This document shows positions 18,446 through 26,953 of a DNA stretch of 64,000 nt, piece after piece. The DNA comes from Tepidiforma sp. (lineage in GTDB: Bacteria; Chloroflexota; Dehalococcoidia; Tepidiformales; Tepidiformaceae). Where the stretch lies: contig BPIE01000001.1 of NCBI GenBank assembly GCA_026003935.1, positions 744,001 through 808,000 of the forward strand, read 5' to 3'. The notes beneath the pieces were generated by a model. That model saw only the letters and a program-made list of their open reading frames with translations. It had not been told where the DNA came from and did no database searches. Each line of letters begins with the position of its first letter. The stretch's first letter is position 1. The translations under genes and the position numbers were made by a program.

Positions 18446-19334
18446 GGCCGCCTCCCTGGATGGCGCGGGTGCCGAGGTAAGCTTCGATGACGGTAGGGTT
18501 GCGCTGGATGGCGGCCGGGGGGCCCTCGGCGATTTTGCGGCCGTAGTCGAGGACGGTGATGCTTTCGCAGACGCCCATGACGACGCGCATCTGGTGTTCG
18601 ATGAGGATGACGGTGGTGGCGAATTCATCGCGGATGCGGCGGATGAGGCCCACCATGCTGGAGGCTTCCTGGGGATTCATGCCGGCGGTTGGTTCATCGA
18701 GGAGAAGGAGTGCGGGGCGTGTGCCAAGGGCGCGCGCGATTTCGAGGCGGCGCTGGTCGCCGTAGGGGAGGTTGCGGGCGAGGTCGTTTTCGCGGCCGCG
18801 GAGGCCGACGGCGGCGAGGAGCTCGCGGGCGCGGTCGACAGCGGCCGCCTCGGCGGCGCGGACGCGGGGAGGACGGGCGACGGCGCCGGCGATTTCGATG
18901 ATGCCGTTGAGGGCTGCGCGGGGGAAGCCGCGGAGGACCAGGAGGCGCTCGACGATGGGCGGGTAGGTTGGGCGGCGGGTGCTGAGGATGTCGGTGCCGC
19001 CGACGGCGATGTGCTGGTGTTCGCCGACGAGGACGTTTTCGAGGACCGTCATGTTGGCGAAGAGGCGGATGTTTTGGAAGGTGCGTGCGATGCCGAGTCC
19101 GGTGATGACGTGGGGCGGGAGGCCGTCGATGCGCTGGCCGGAGAGGTAGATGGCGCCGGAGGTGGGGCGGTAGAAGCCGGTGAGGCAGTTGAAGAAGGTG
19201 GTCTTACCGGCGCCGTTTGGGCCGATGAGGCCGTGGATTTCGCCGGGCGGCACGCGGAGTGTGACGTCGGCGAGGGCGGTCAGGCCTTCGAACTGCATGC
19301 CGAGGCCATCGACGACGAGCTCGGCTGCGGTCAC
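18432..19334 (-). CDS. livG: Branched-chain amino acid type ABC transporter ATPase (LivG)
   Basis: A 300-residue ATPase. Walker A 'GPNGAGKTTFFNCLTGFYRP', Walker B 'LLLLDEPTAGMNPQE' and the LivG-specific 'LIEHQMRVVMGVCESITVLDYGRKIAEG' are clear. The helical region before the signature carries an insertion of about 30 residues ('VARPPRVRAAEAAAVDRARELL') compared with E. coli LivG, and the signature itself is degenerate ('NLPYGDQRRLEIARAL'), as is normal for LivG. The GTG start overlaps the livM stop (GTGA). Confidence 0.95.
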
Positions 19335-20476
19335 GGGGCGTTCACCGGAGCCGGGGGCTCGTCGTGGGCGAACTCGAGCCGGCGGCGGGATGAGGGCCAG
19401 AGGCCGGAGGGGCGGAGGACCATGACGAGGACGAGGAGGGCACCGAAGATGATGAAGCGGGTGTCGTCGGCGAGCCGGGCGCCCCAGGTCTCGGCGGCGG
19501 GGAGGCGGCCGATGGAGCCGGGGAGGACGGCGTCGATGGCGCCGAGGAGGGCGTTCAGGGCATCGCGGAGCCAGCCGAAGTTGGCGAGGAGGTCGCTGGT
19601 CTCGCGGAACTGGAGGATGCGGGGGACGCCGATGAGGATGAGGGAGCCGACGATGACGCCGGGGGTGCTGCCCATGCCGCCGATGATGACGATGGCGAGG
19701 ACGTCGATGCTGACCTGGAGGGAGAAGGCGGCGGGGCTGATGAAGCCGATGAAGGAGGCGTAGATGACGCCGCCGAGGCCGCCGATGGCGGCGCCTGTGG
19801 CGAAGGCGAGGAGCTTGTACTTGGTGGTGTTGACGCCCATGGCGGCGGCGACGTCTTCGTCTTCGCGGATGGCTTCCCATGCGCGGCCGATGCGGGAGTC
19901 GCGGAGGCGGGCCGTGCAGAAGGCGACGGCGACGGCGGCGGCGATGATGAAGTAGTACCACCGGGTGAAGGAATCGATTTCGTAGCCGAAGAGCTCGGGG
20001 CGGGGAATGGCGGAGAGTCCCTGGGAGCCGCGGGTGAGGTCGTCGCGGTTGATGAGGAAGAGGCGGATGATTTCGCCGAAGCCGAGGGTGACGATGGCGA
20101 GGTAGTCGCCGCGGAGTGGGAGGACGGGGAGGCCGAGGAGGAGGCCGACGAGGCTGGCGATGAGGATGCCGAGCGGGAGGATGAGCCAGAAGCTGAGGTG
20201 GGCATCGATGGGGGAGCCGGGGGAGGTGAGGAGGCCCATGGTGTAGGCGCCGGCGGCGAAAAAGGCGACGTAGCCGAGGTCGAGGAGGCCGGCGAAACCG
20301 ACGACGACGTTGAGGCCGAGGCCGAGGATGACGAAGAGGCCGACGAAGACGAGCATCTGGACCCAGACGTCGCTGACGACGAAGGGGATGAGGCAGCAGA
20401 GGGCGATGAAGATGGGCCAGCGGAAGCGGAGGAGGTCTGTGGGTGTGGACGGGAGGCGGGATACGCGGTCAGGCAC
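19331..20476 (-). CDS. livM: Branched-chain amino acid type ABC transporter permease (LivM)
   Basis: A 381-residue inner-membrane permease. It has the family core 'LGLNVVVGFAGLLDLGYVAFFAAGAYT', 'GDYLAIVTLGFGEIIR' and 'AIREDEDVAAAMGVNTTKYKLLAFATGAAIGGLGGVIYA', the latter including the ATPase-coupling EAA-like loop. GTG at 20476 overlaps livH by eight bases. The C-terminus is longer than usual, with an amphipathic stretch (about residues 315-345) before a final helix 'IIFGALLVLVMVLRPSGLW'. Confidence 0.94.
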   Translation of the reverse strand: MPDRVSRLPSTPTDLLRFRWPIFIALCCLIPFVVSDVWVQMLVFVGLFVILGLGLNVVVGFAGLLDLGYVAFFAAGAYTMGLLTSPGSPIDAHLSFWLILPLGILIASLVGLLLGLPVLPLRGDYLAIVTLGFGEIIRLFLINRDDLTRGSQGLSAIPRPELFGYEIDSFTRWYYFIIAAAVAVAFCTARLRDSRIGRAWEAIREDEDVAAAMGVNTTKYKLLAFATGAAIGGLGGVIYASFIGFISPAAFSLQVSIDVLAIVIIGGMGSTPGVIVGSLILIGVPRILQFRETSDLLANFGWLRDALNALLGAIDAVLPGSIGRLPAAETWGARLADDTRFIIFGALLVLVMVLRPSGLWPSSRRRLEFAHDEPPAPVNAP

Positions 20477-21425
20477 GGGTGGTGCTCCGCTGGGCGAAGA
20501 TGCCGGTGGGGCGGAAGATGAGGATGGTGACGAGGAGGGTGAAGGCGATGACATCGCGCCACTGGTTGCCGAGGCTGACGCCGGGGAGCTCGTTGAGGAG
20601 TTCGCGGCCGACGGTTTCGGCGAGGCCGAGGACGTAGCCGCCGGCCATGGCGCCTGGGATGCTGCCGATGCCGCCGAGAACGGCTGCGGTGAAGGCTTTG
20701 ATGCCGGGGATGAAGCCCATGGAGCCGCGGATGGTTTGGAAGAAGAGGCCGTAGAGGACGCCAGCGACGCCAGCCATTGCGGCGCCGAGGATGAAGACCA
20801 CGACGATGGTGCGATTGACATCGACGCCCATGAGGGAGGCGTTGGTGGGGTTTTCTGCGACGGCGCGGATGGCGCGGCCGAGCCGGGTGCGCTGGATGAT
20901 GGCGTAGAGGAGGGCCATCATGGCGACCGAGCTGGCGATGAGGAAGAGCTGGATGTAGGTGATTTCGAAGGGGCCGGCGGAGAGGGAGCCGCGTGGGAAG
21001 ATATCGGGGTAGAACTTTGCGCGGGCTGAGGTCTGCTCGAGGACGAGGTACTGGAGGAAGATGGAGACGCCGATGGCGCTGATGAGGGGTGCGAGGCGGG
21101 GTGCATTGCGGAGGGGGCGGTAGGCGAGGCGTTCGATGACGACGGAGGCGCTGACGGAGGCGGCCATGGCGACGATGATGGCACCGAGGATGGCGAGGGC
21201 GATGACGGGGCCGGAGAGGTCGTTGCCGCCCATGACGACGAGGGCGCCGTAGCCGGCGAAGGAGCCGAGCATGAAGACTTCGCCGTGGGCGAAGTTAATC
21301 ATCTTGAGGACGCCGTAGACCATCGTGTAGCCGAGGGCGATGAGGGCATAGATGCTGCCGGTGGTTAGCCCGTTGACGAACTGGTCGGACCAGAAACTGA
21401 CGGAGAGGGTGAGCGCGGGGTGCAC
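20469..21425 (-). CDS. livH: Branched-chain amino acid type ABC transporter permease (LivH)
   Basis: A 318-residue permease partner of LivM. The signature 'GLTTGSIYALIALGYTMVYGVLKMINFAHGEVFMLG' is present, as is the coupling loop 'GRAIRAVAENPTNASLMGVDVNRTI', with 'GLFFQTIRGSMGFIPGIKAFTAAVLGGIGSIPGA' downstream. The GTG start has a GAGGAG site. It is separated from the binding-protein gene by 105 bases containing a hairpin, which suggests lower expression than livK. Confidence 0.94.
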   Translation of the reverse strand: MHPALTLSVSFWSDQFVNGLTTGSIYALIALGYTMVYGVLKMINFAHGEVFMLGSFAGYGALVVMGGNDLSGPVIALAILGAIIVAMAASVSASVVIERLAYRPLRNAPRLAPLISAIGVSIFLQYLVLEQTSARAKFYPDIFPRGSLSAGPFEITYIQLFLIASSVAMMALLYAIIQRTRLGRAIRAVAENPTNASLMGVDVNRTIVVVFILGAAMAGVAGVLYGLFFQTIRGSMGFIPGIKAFTAAVLGGIGSIPGAMAGGYVLGLAETVGRELLNELPGVSLGNQWRDVIAFTLLVTILIFRPTGIFAQRSTTRA

Positions 21426-21462
21426 GGGCGGGCTCCTCTGCCGGGTTGATGGGGGCTGACGC

Positions 21463-21493
21463 GCGGAGAGGCGCCGGGTTGGCGCCTCTCCGC
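21463..21493 (-). terminator. Intercistronic hairpin between livK and livH
   Basis: A perfect 13-bp stem (GCGGAGAGGCGCC and complement) with a 5-base loop, and no T-tract. In this position it probably stabilises the livK 3' end and lets only part of transcription continue into the permease and ATPase genes, giving excess binding protein. Confidence 0.7.
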
Positions 21494-21530
21494 TGCGAGT
21501 GGCGAGTATGCGGGCTGGCGCCCTGCGCGG

Positions 21531-22766
21531 CTACTGCCGGATCTCTTCGAACTTGCCGCTCTTCACCTGGAAGAGGCTGACCGGGGTGGCGCCGCCGACG
21601 TTTTCGCCGCGGGCATCGAATTTGATCTTGCCGGATGCGCCGTCGATCTCGGTCTTGCGAATCTCTTCGTTGAGCTTGGCGAGGTCGATGACGAGCTTGC
21701 CGTCCTTCTCCTGGGCCACCTTTTCGATGGCGCGGATGATGACGGTGGCGGCGTCGTAGGCTTCGGCGACGAAGGGGCTGGCATCACGCTTGATGCCGGT
21801 TTCTTTTTCGTAGAGGTCGCCGAAGGTCTTGTAGGCCTCGCCGGTGTAGACGGGGCTGGGGAGCGAGAGGTAGGCGCCTTCGGCGTCGGCGCCGGCGCCC
21901 TTGATGAACTCGTCGTTCTTGACGCCGTCGCCGCCGAGGAACTTGACGTCCTTCATTTCGGCGCGGAGCTGCTTGATGAAGGGCGTGGCTTCGGAGTAGA
22001 AGCCGGCGAAGTAGACGATATCGGGGTTGGCGTTCTTGATGTTGGTGACGACGGCCTTGAAGTCGGTCTGCTTCTTTTCGTAGCCCTCGCTGCCGAGGAT
22101 TTTGCCGCCTTCTTTTTCGTAGGCTTTCTGGAAGGCGTCGCGGAGGCCGGTGCCGTAGGCGTCGGTGTCGTAGACGATGTAGGCGGTCTTGGCGCCGAGG
22201 GTCTGGTAGGCGAACTTGGCCTGCGCGGGGCCCTGGATGTCGTCGGAGTAGGTGGTGCGGAGGAAGGTCTGGAAGACCTGGCCGCGGTCGGGGTAGGTGG
22301 GCTTGTGCGCAGTTGACGACGGCGAGACGTGGGTGACGCCAGCCTGTTCGTACTGGGGCTGTGCGGCGACCACGGCGCCGGAGCAGACGGGGCCCACGAC
22401 CGCGACGACGCCGTCCTGGAGGAGCTGGGTGGCTGCGGAGGCGCCGCCATCGGCGGAGCAGAGGTCGTCTTTGGAGACGACCTGGATGCTGTGGCCTTTG
22501 ATGGTCTTGTCCTTGGCGGCGAGCTCGACGGCTTTCTGGATGGGCTCGCCGATGCCCTTGAGGTCGCCGGAGAGCGGACCGGAGTAGCCGATCTTGATGG
22601 GCTGGCCGGATTCGATTTCGACGGTTTTGAAGCCGGCTTTGCCGTAGGTGACGTCGCCGCCGGTGTCGTCGTCGTCATCGCCGCCGCAGGCTACCGCGAA
22701 GACGGCAGCGAGGGCGGCGAGAAGGAGCAGCCAGGCGAACCTGGACCGTCCGTGTCGACCAATCAT
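21531..22766 (-). CDS. livK: Branched-chain amino acid type ABC substrate-binding lipoprotein (LivK/Peripla_BP_6)
   Basis: A 411-residue extracytoplasmic receptor. The signal peptide ends with a lipobox 'AVFAVACGG', so it is lipid-anchored, followed by an acidic Asp-rich linker. The mature part is the type I periplasmic-binding fold: 'IKIGYSGPLSGDLKGIGEPIQKAVELA', 'VVAVVGPVCSGAVVAAQPQYEQAGVTHVSPSSTAHK', 'KTAYIVYDTDAYGTGLRDAFQKAYEKEGGKI'. ATG at 22766 has GAGGAGGGA before it. Ligands of this family include leucine, amides, urea, aromatic acids and lipids; the CoA-transferases and SDR nearby make an organic acid possible. Confidence 0.93.
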   Translation of the reverse strand: MIGRHGRSRFAWLLLLAALAAVFAVACGGDDDDDTGGDVTYGKAGFKTVEIESGQPIKIGYSGPLSGDLKGIGEPIQKAVELAAKDKTIKGHSIQVVSKDDLCSADGGASAATQLLQDGVVAVVGPVCSGAVVAAQPQYEQAGVTHVSPSSTAHKPTYPDRGQVFQTFLRTTYSDDIQGPAQAKFAYQTLGAKTAYIVYDTDAYGTGLRDAFQKAYEKEGGKILGSEGYEKKQTDFKAVVTNIKNANPDIVYFAGFYSEATPFIKQLRAEMKDVKFLGGDGVKNDEFIKGAGADAEGAYLSLPSPVYTGEAYKTFGDLYEKETGIKRDASPFVAEAYDAATVIIRAIEKVAQEKDGKLVIDLAKLNEEIRKTEIDGASGKIKFDARGENVGGATPVSLFQVKSGKFEEIRQ

Positions 22767-22849
22767 GCGGGGTTCCCTCCTCTGTTTCGCACTGCTGAGC
22801 TGGCGCCGGATTGAGGTGTACCTCCGATTTCGGCGCTCGCAGTCGCGGA

Positions 22850-22901
22850 ATCCTAGCCATGCTCCGCACTGATGGTCAAGGCTGCCTTACCAGACGGTAA
22901 G
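22850..22901 (-). promoter_or_regulatory. livK promoter with a TetR-like dyad operator
   Basis: Read on the minus strand: a perfect dyad CTTACC-N4-GGTAAG (22886-22901), six bases later TTGACC (-35, 22874-22879), an 18-base spacer, then TAGGAT (-10, 22850-22855). The dyad abuts the -35, as for a repressor or activator. Nearly the same 16-mer lies in front of the acyl-CoA dehydrogenase gene. It could alternatively be a weak terminator of the rhodanese gene. Confidence 0.6.
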
Positions 22902-22928
22902 GGGCGGCGGGCGGGGTGCCGGAGGGGG

Positions 22929-23279
22929 TTAGTCGCCGGTGGGGAAGCCTGCTTCGACCCAAGCGAGGGTGCCGCCCTCGACGTTGTAGAGGGGGAGGTC
23001 GTCGAGGCCGGCGGCGGTGGCGAATTCGGCGGCGAGGGCGGAGCGCTGGCCGCTGCGGCAGATGAAGAGGACCTCTTTGCCGTTGGCGAACTCGCGGATC
23101 TGCTTGACTTCGTTCATGACGGTGTTGACAGGGATGAGGCGAGCGCCGCGGGCGTGGACTTCGACGTATTCGTGCGGCTCGCGGACGTCGACGAGGACGG
23201 CTTCGCCGCGGTCGAGTTTTTCCTTGGCTTCCTGCACGGTGATGCGGGTGAAGGGTTCGCGCGGGTCTTTGGTGGCCAC
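22929..23279 (-). CDS. Single-domain rhodanese-like protein
   Basis: A 116-residue sulfurtransferase domain. It has 'AVLVDVREPHEYVEVHARGARLIPV' (CH2A motif region) and the active-site loop 'FICRSGQRS' with catalytic Cys, then 'YNVEGGTLAWVEAGFP'. The CRSGxR loop is that of thiosulfate:cyanide transferases such as GlpE and PspE. The GTG start has a GGAGT site. It lies upstream of livK on the same strand, but livK has its own promoter. The sulfur donor is unknown. Confidence 0.9.
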   Translation of the reverse strand: MATKDPREPFTRITVQEAKEKLDRGEAVLVDVREPHEYVEVHARGARLIPVNTVMNEVKQIREFANGKEVLFICRSGQRSALAAEFATAAGLDDLPLYNVEGGTLAWVEAGFPTGD

Positions 23280-23395
23280 GGGTGACTCCGGTTTCGTGCG
23301 GTGGGGTGTGGGAAAAGGGTATCACGGCTGTCCTTTGAGTTGCCCGGCGGGGCGGGGGGCGTCACACTCGCGGGGAGTTCGCCGGGGGTGTGCCG

Positions 23396-23896
23396 ATGGA
23401 CCGTGTGATTGGGCCGTACCGGGAATGGCGGGTTTCGCTGCGGGGCGGGCTGGGGTCGCTCGCGAAGGCGGCAGCGGCGGCAGGGGAAGGCAGGGAGGAG
23501 GAGGCGCGGGCGGCGCTGGCCGAGGCGCTGCGGTACGTGAACGGGACGCTGCTGCCGGCATCGGAGGCTGAGGAGTTCACGCTCTTCCCGACGGTGGACG
23601 GGGTGTACGGTGTTGCCGGTACGTGCGAGGTACTGGAGCTGCAGCACGAGGTGATGCGGGCGATGGCAGGGGACCTGCGGCAGGTAGCGGCGGCTGCGGA
23701 GAAGGATGGCGACACGTGCGGCTATGCGAAGTATCTGCAGCCGCTGCTGTACGGGCTCTATGGTCTGGCGCGCGCCCATCTCGACGCGGAGGATGCGGTG
23801 TTCCTGCCGCTGCTGGATGAGCACCTGAGCGAGAGCCAGGTGAATGTGCTGGTGGAGAACAGCGAGCGCATCACTTCGGCGAAGGCAGGGGCCTGA
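23396..23896 (+). CDS. Hemerythrin-like (HHE) four-helix protein
   Basis: A 166-residue, Ala-rich, all-helical protein. 'EEFTLFPTVDGV', 'LELQHEVMRAMAGDLRQV' and 'ARAHLDAEDAVFLPLLDEHLSESQ' place His and Glu/Asp residues as in hemerythrin-like domains that bind a di-iron centre (oxygen, NO or iron sensing). The canonical HxxxE pairs are only partly matched, so the metal site is a suggestion. I prefer ATG at 23396, because GGGGG lies about eight bases before it; GTG at 23390 is too close to that site. Confidence 0.65.
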   Translation: MDRVIGPYREWRVSLRGGLGSLAKAAAAAGEGREEEARAALAEALRYVNGTLLPASEAEEFTLFPTVDGVYGVAGTCEVLELQHEVMRAMAGDLRQVAAAAEKDGDTCGYAKYLQPLLYGLYGLARAHLDAEDAVFLPLLDEHLSESQVNVLVENSERITSAKAGA

Positions 23897-23961
23897 GGGC
23901 TCCACAGCAACGTTGACGTGAGGGTAAGATTGCGGGCCAAACGTGACGCTGGAGGCTCGCA

Positions 23962-24852
23962 ATGGCCGGTCGCCTTGAAGGGAAGACGGCAATCATCACG
24001 GGGGCGGGGCGCGGGATTGGGCGGGAAGTGGCGCTGCTGTTTGCGCGCGAGGGGTGCCGGGTGCTGGTGAACGACCTGGGGACGTCGGTTGCGGGGGAGG
24101 GCGCGGACGCCGCGCCGGCGGCGCAGACGGCGGCGGAGATCCGGGCCGCGGGCGGGGAGGCGGTCCCGCATTTCGGGGACGTTTCGGAGATGGATGCGGC
24201 GGAGGACATGGTGCGGAAGGTGCTGGACGAGTGGGGGCGGCTGGACATCGTGGTCAATACTGCCGGGATTCTGCGGGACCGGATGGTGTTCAACATGACG
24301 GAGGAGGAGTGGGATGCTGTCATCCGGGTGCACCTGCGGGGGACGTTTGCGACGACGAAGTTCGCATCGATTGTGTGGCGGCAGGCGCGCGAAGGCGGGC
24401 GGCTGATCAATTTCACGTCGGGGTCGGGGTTGTTCGGGGCGCCGGGCCAACCGAACTACGCGGCGGCGAAGATGGGCATCTGGGGCTTTACGCTGAGCTG
24501 TGCGCGGGCGCTGGGCCGGTACGGCGTCACGGCGAATTCGATTGCGCCGGGGGCAGCGACGCGAATGACGGACACCGTGCCGCAGGAGCGGGCGGGGAAC
24601 CGGCCGCGGGCCGAGGAGGCGCGGGGGACGGAACGGGACCCGGCGAACATCGCCCCACCCTTGGTGTATCTGGCGAGCGACGCGGGGGCATGGATTACGG
24701 GGCGGTGCTTCGGCATTGCGGGGTACCGGATCACGCTGTACAGCAACATTGCGCCGCAGGTTGTGCTGCAGGGTGCGAAGCCCTGGACGGTGGACGAGCT
24801 GTTCGAGCGGATGGAGCCGACGTTCCGGCAGTTCGTGGCGCCGGTGCAGTAG
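23962..24852 (+). CDS. Short-chain dehydrogenase/reductase, hydroxyacyl-CoA dehydrogenase-like
   Basis: A 296-residue SDR using NAD(P). Cofactor motif 'TGAGRGIG', 'VNTAGILRD' (NNAG variant), catalytic Ser in 'FTSGSGLFGAPGQPNY' and YxxxK in 'NYAAAKMG'. The 'LVNDLGTSVAGEGADAAPA' insertion and C-terminal extension match the dehydrogenase domain of multifunctional beta-oxidation enzymes (MFE-2) and actinobacterial homologues acting on 3-hydroxyacyl-CoA. GGAGG precedes the ATG, and TAAGAT near 23926 is a plausible -10. A MaoC-type hydratase of the same pathway type is at 34257. Confidence 0.85.
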   Translation: MAGRLEGKTAIITGAGRGIGREVALLFAREGCRVLVNDLGTSVAGEGADAAPAAQTAAEIRAAGGEAVPHFGDVSEMDAAEDMVRKVLDEWGRLDIVVNTAGILRDRMVFNMTEEEWDAVIRVHLRGTFATTKFASIVWRQAREGGRLINFTSGSGLFGAPGQPNYAAAKMGIWGFTLSCARALGRYGVTANSIAPGAATRMTDTVPQERAGNRPRAEEARGTERDPANIAPPLVYLASDAGAWITGRCFGIAGYRITLYSNIAPQVVLQGAKPWTVDELFERMEPTFRQFVAPVQ

Positions 24853-24948
24853 GGCCGAAGGGGGCGCCGGTTTCGGAACCGGGGGCCGGTCCCGGCGGGG
24901 CGCGGCGGGGGAGAATCGAAGGGCCGCACCTGCGGCAGGGGGCCATCG

Positions 24949-25958
24949 ATGGCAGCGCCAGCTGGAGGACCGGTCGTCGTCTGCGTGCGGGGGCCGTCGC
25001 GGTCGGGGAAAACGACGATGGTTCGCGGGCTGATTACGCGGCTGGCGCCCTCCGGGGTGCGCATCGCGTACGCGAAGCGCACCCACCACGCGCTGGACCT
25101 GCCGGAGAAGGCGTCGGGCCGCGTTTGGCAGGCGGGGCCCGGGGCGATGGTCATCGCGGCGCCGGACCGGGTCCAGGTGACGCTACCCCCGGGAGATGGA
25201 TCGGCCAGGGGGCTGCTGCGGCAGGTGCCGCTGGATATCGACCTCGTGTTGCTCGAGACGCATGCGCCGGAGCGGTACCCGACGGTGCGGTCGGAGCTCG
25301 CGGAGGCAGCGCCCGGGGAGGAGACGCTGGCCACGTGGTCGTTCGCGGACCTTGAGGGTGACCTGGAGCGGGCGGCGGGCGCGATTGCTGCGCTGCTGCC
25401 CGGGGACCTGGGTGTCGAACGGGCGCTGCGGCGGGCGCGGGAGCTGCACGGGGGCCATGCGTGCGCGGGACTCATCCTGGGGGCGCGGCTGGCGCTGTAT
25501 GCAGGGCAGTCCTGGGGGTGGAGTTGCCGGACCTGAGCAAGCGGCTGGTCGTGGAGGTGGAGACGGCGCGGTGTGCTGCGGATGCGATCCAGGCAGTGAC
25601 CGGCTGCACGGCGGGGAAGCGGACGCTGCGGTTCGCGGATTATGGCAAGCTGGCGGCGACGTTCTGGGACCTCGAGCGAGGGCGCGCCGTGCGGGTCGCA
25701 GCCCGGGGCGACCTGCGAGAGCGGGTCGGGGCGAAGGGTGCGGAGCGGCACGCGGCGCAGGCGGCAGCGTACCGGTCGTGGGCGGCGGAGGAGCTGTTTA
25801 CGGCGCGTGAGGTGGACCGCGAACTGGGGCCGTACGACCTGCCGGGGCCGCCGCGGCGCCGGGCGGCTTGCATCGTCTGCGGCGAGGAGGTGGCAGACGG
25901 CAAGGAGCTGGCGACGGAGCAGGGACCATGCTGTCGGCCGTGCGCGGGGGCGGGGTGA
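24949..25958 (+). pseudogene. MobB-FmdE fusion, broken by an apparent -1 frameshift
   Basis: Two domains in two frames. Frame 1 (24949-25536) encodes a MobB-like P-loop protein ('GPSRSGKTTMVRGLITRL', 'RIAYAKRTHH') that continues into the first half of an FmdE domain, 'RELHGGHACAGLILGARLALYAG'. There the frame is lost. Frame 3 carries on exactly, 'AVLGVELPDLSKRLVVEVET', with 'ARCAADAIQAVTGCTAGKRTLRFADYGKLA', and ends in a four-Cys zinc ribbon ('CIVCGEE' and 'CCRPCAG') at 25958. One missing base near 25500-25510 (GGG run) explains it: sequencing error, recent mutation or programmed slippage. Intact, it would be about 335 residues, probably serving molybdenum-cofactor maturation. Confidence 0.8.
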
Positions 25959-26012
25959 AGGTGCGCGGGGGCTGCTGGTAGACTCCGGCGCACCACGCGA
26001 GGGGGAAGGACG

Positions 26013-26951
26013 TTGTCGACGCAGCTGCCGGAAGCGCACGAGGCGGTGCCGCCGCCCGCCATCGAAGAGGTCAGCCCGGGCATCTACGCTTACATCCAGC
26101 TCGATGGGAGCTGGTTCTTGAACAACGCGGGGTGCATCGTCGGGAGCCGCTCTGCGACAGTAATCGATACGACGGGGACGGAGCAGCGGGCGCGGGCGTT
26201 CCATGCGGCGGTGCGGGAGGTGACGCAGCTGCCGGTGAGTGCGCTGGTCAACACGCACAGCCACGGGGACCACACGCACGGGAACTTCATGTTCGCGCCG
26301 GCGAGCGCCATCATCGCGAGCGAGCGGTGCCGGCGGGAGGTGCTGGCGGCGGGGCACGCGGCGTATGCGCTGTTCCCGATGGTGGATTTTGGGGATTGCC
26401 CGGTGACGCCGCCGACGGTGACGTTCGAAGACCGGCTGAACGTGTACGTCGACGACCTGCGCATCGAGCTGCAGTTCATGGGGCCGGCGCACACGACGAA
26501 CGACATCGTGGCGTGGGTGCCGGAGCGGAAGCTGCTGTTCTCGGGGGACCTCGTGTTCAACGGGGGCACGCCGTTCGCGCTCGGGGGTTCGGTCGGCGGG
26601 TGGCTGGAGGCGCTCGACCGGCTGGAAGCGCTGGGCGCGGAGACGGTCGTGCCGGGGCACGGGCCCGTGTGCGGGCCGGAGGTGCTGGGGCAGGTGCGCC
26701 GGTATCTCGCGTGGCTGATGCAGGTGGGGAGGGAGGGCTTCGAGCGGGGGATTCCGCCGCTCGAGCTGGCGGGGAGCCTGGACTTCGGGGAGTTTGGGGA
26801 GTGGCACGACCGGGAGCGGGTCGTGCCGAACCTGCACCGCGTGTACAGCGAATTGCGGGGGGAGCCGCGGGGCACGCCGCTGGATGTCGCGCAGATGTTC
26901 CGGGAGATGCTGGAGTTCAACGGGGGGAAGCCGCTTCGCTGCCTGGCCTGA
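26013..26951 (+). CDS. Metallo-beta-lactamase-fold hydrolase
   Basis: A 312-residue MBL-fold hydrolase with the full metal site: H82-S-H84-G-D86-H87 ('THSHGDHTHG'), His in 'GPAHTTND', Asp in 'FSGDLVF' and His in 'VPGHGPV', so a binuclear Zn or Fe site is likely. 'GPAHTTNDIVAWVPERKLLFSGDLVFNGGTPF' resembles the SoxH/quinoprotein-relay and cyclase-like groups of MBL hydrolases. The TTG start at 26013 follows AAGGA, and TAGACT lies some 30 bases upstream as a probable -10. The substrate cannot be named. Confidence 0.85.
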   Translation: MSTQLPEAHEAVPPPAIEEVSPGIYAYIQLDGSWFLNNAGCIVGSRSATVIDTTGTEQRARAFHAAVREVTQLPVSALVNTHSHGDHTHGNFMFAPASAIIASERCRREVLAAGHAAYALFPMVDFGDCPVTPPTVTFEDRLNVYVDDLRIELQFMGPAHTTNDIVAWVPERKLLFSGDLVFNGGTPFALGGSVGGWLEALDRLEALGAETVVPGHGPVCGPEVLGQVRRYLAWLMQVGREGFERGIPPLELAGSLDFGEFGEWHDRERVVPNLHRVYSELRGEPRGTPLDVAQMFREMLEFNGGKPLRCLA

Positions 26952-26953
26952 GG

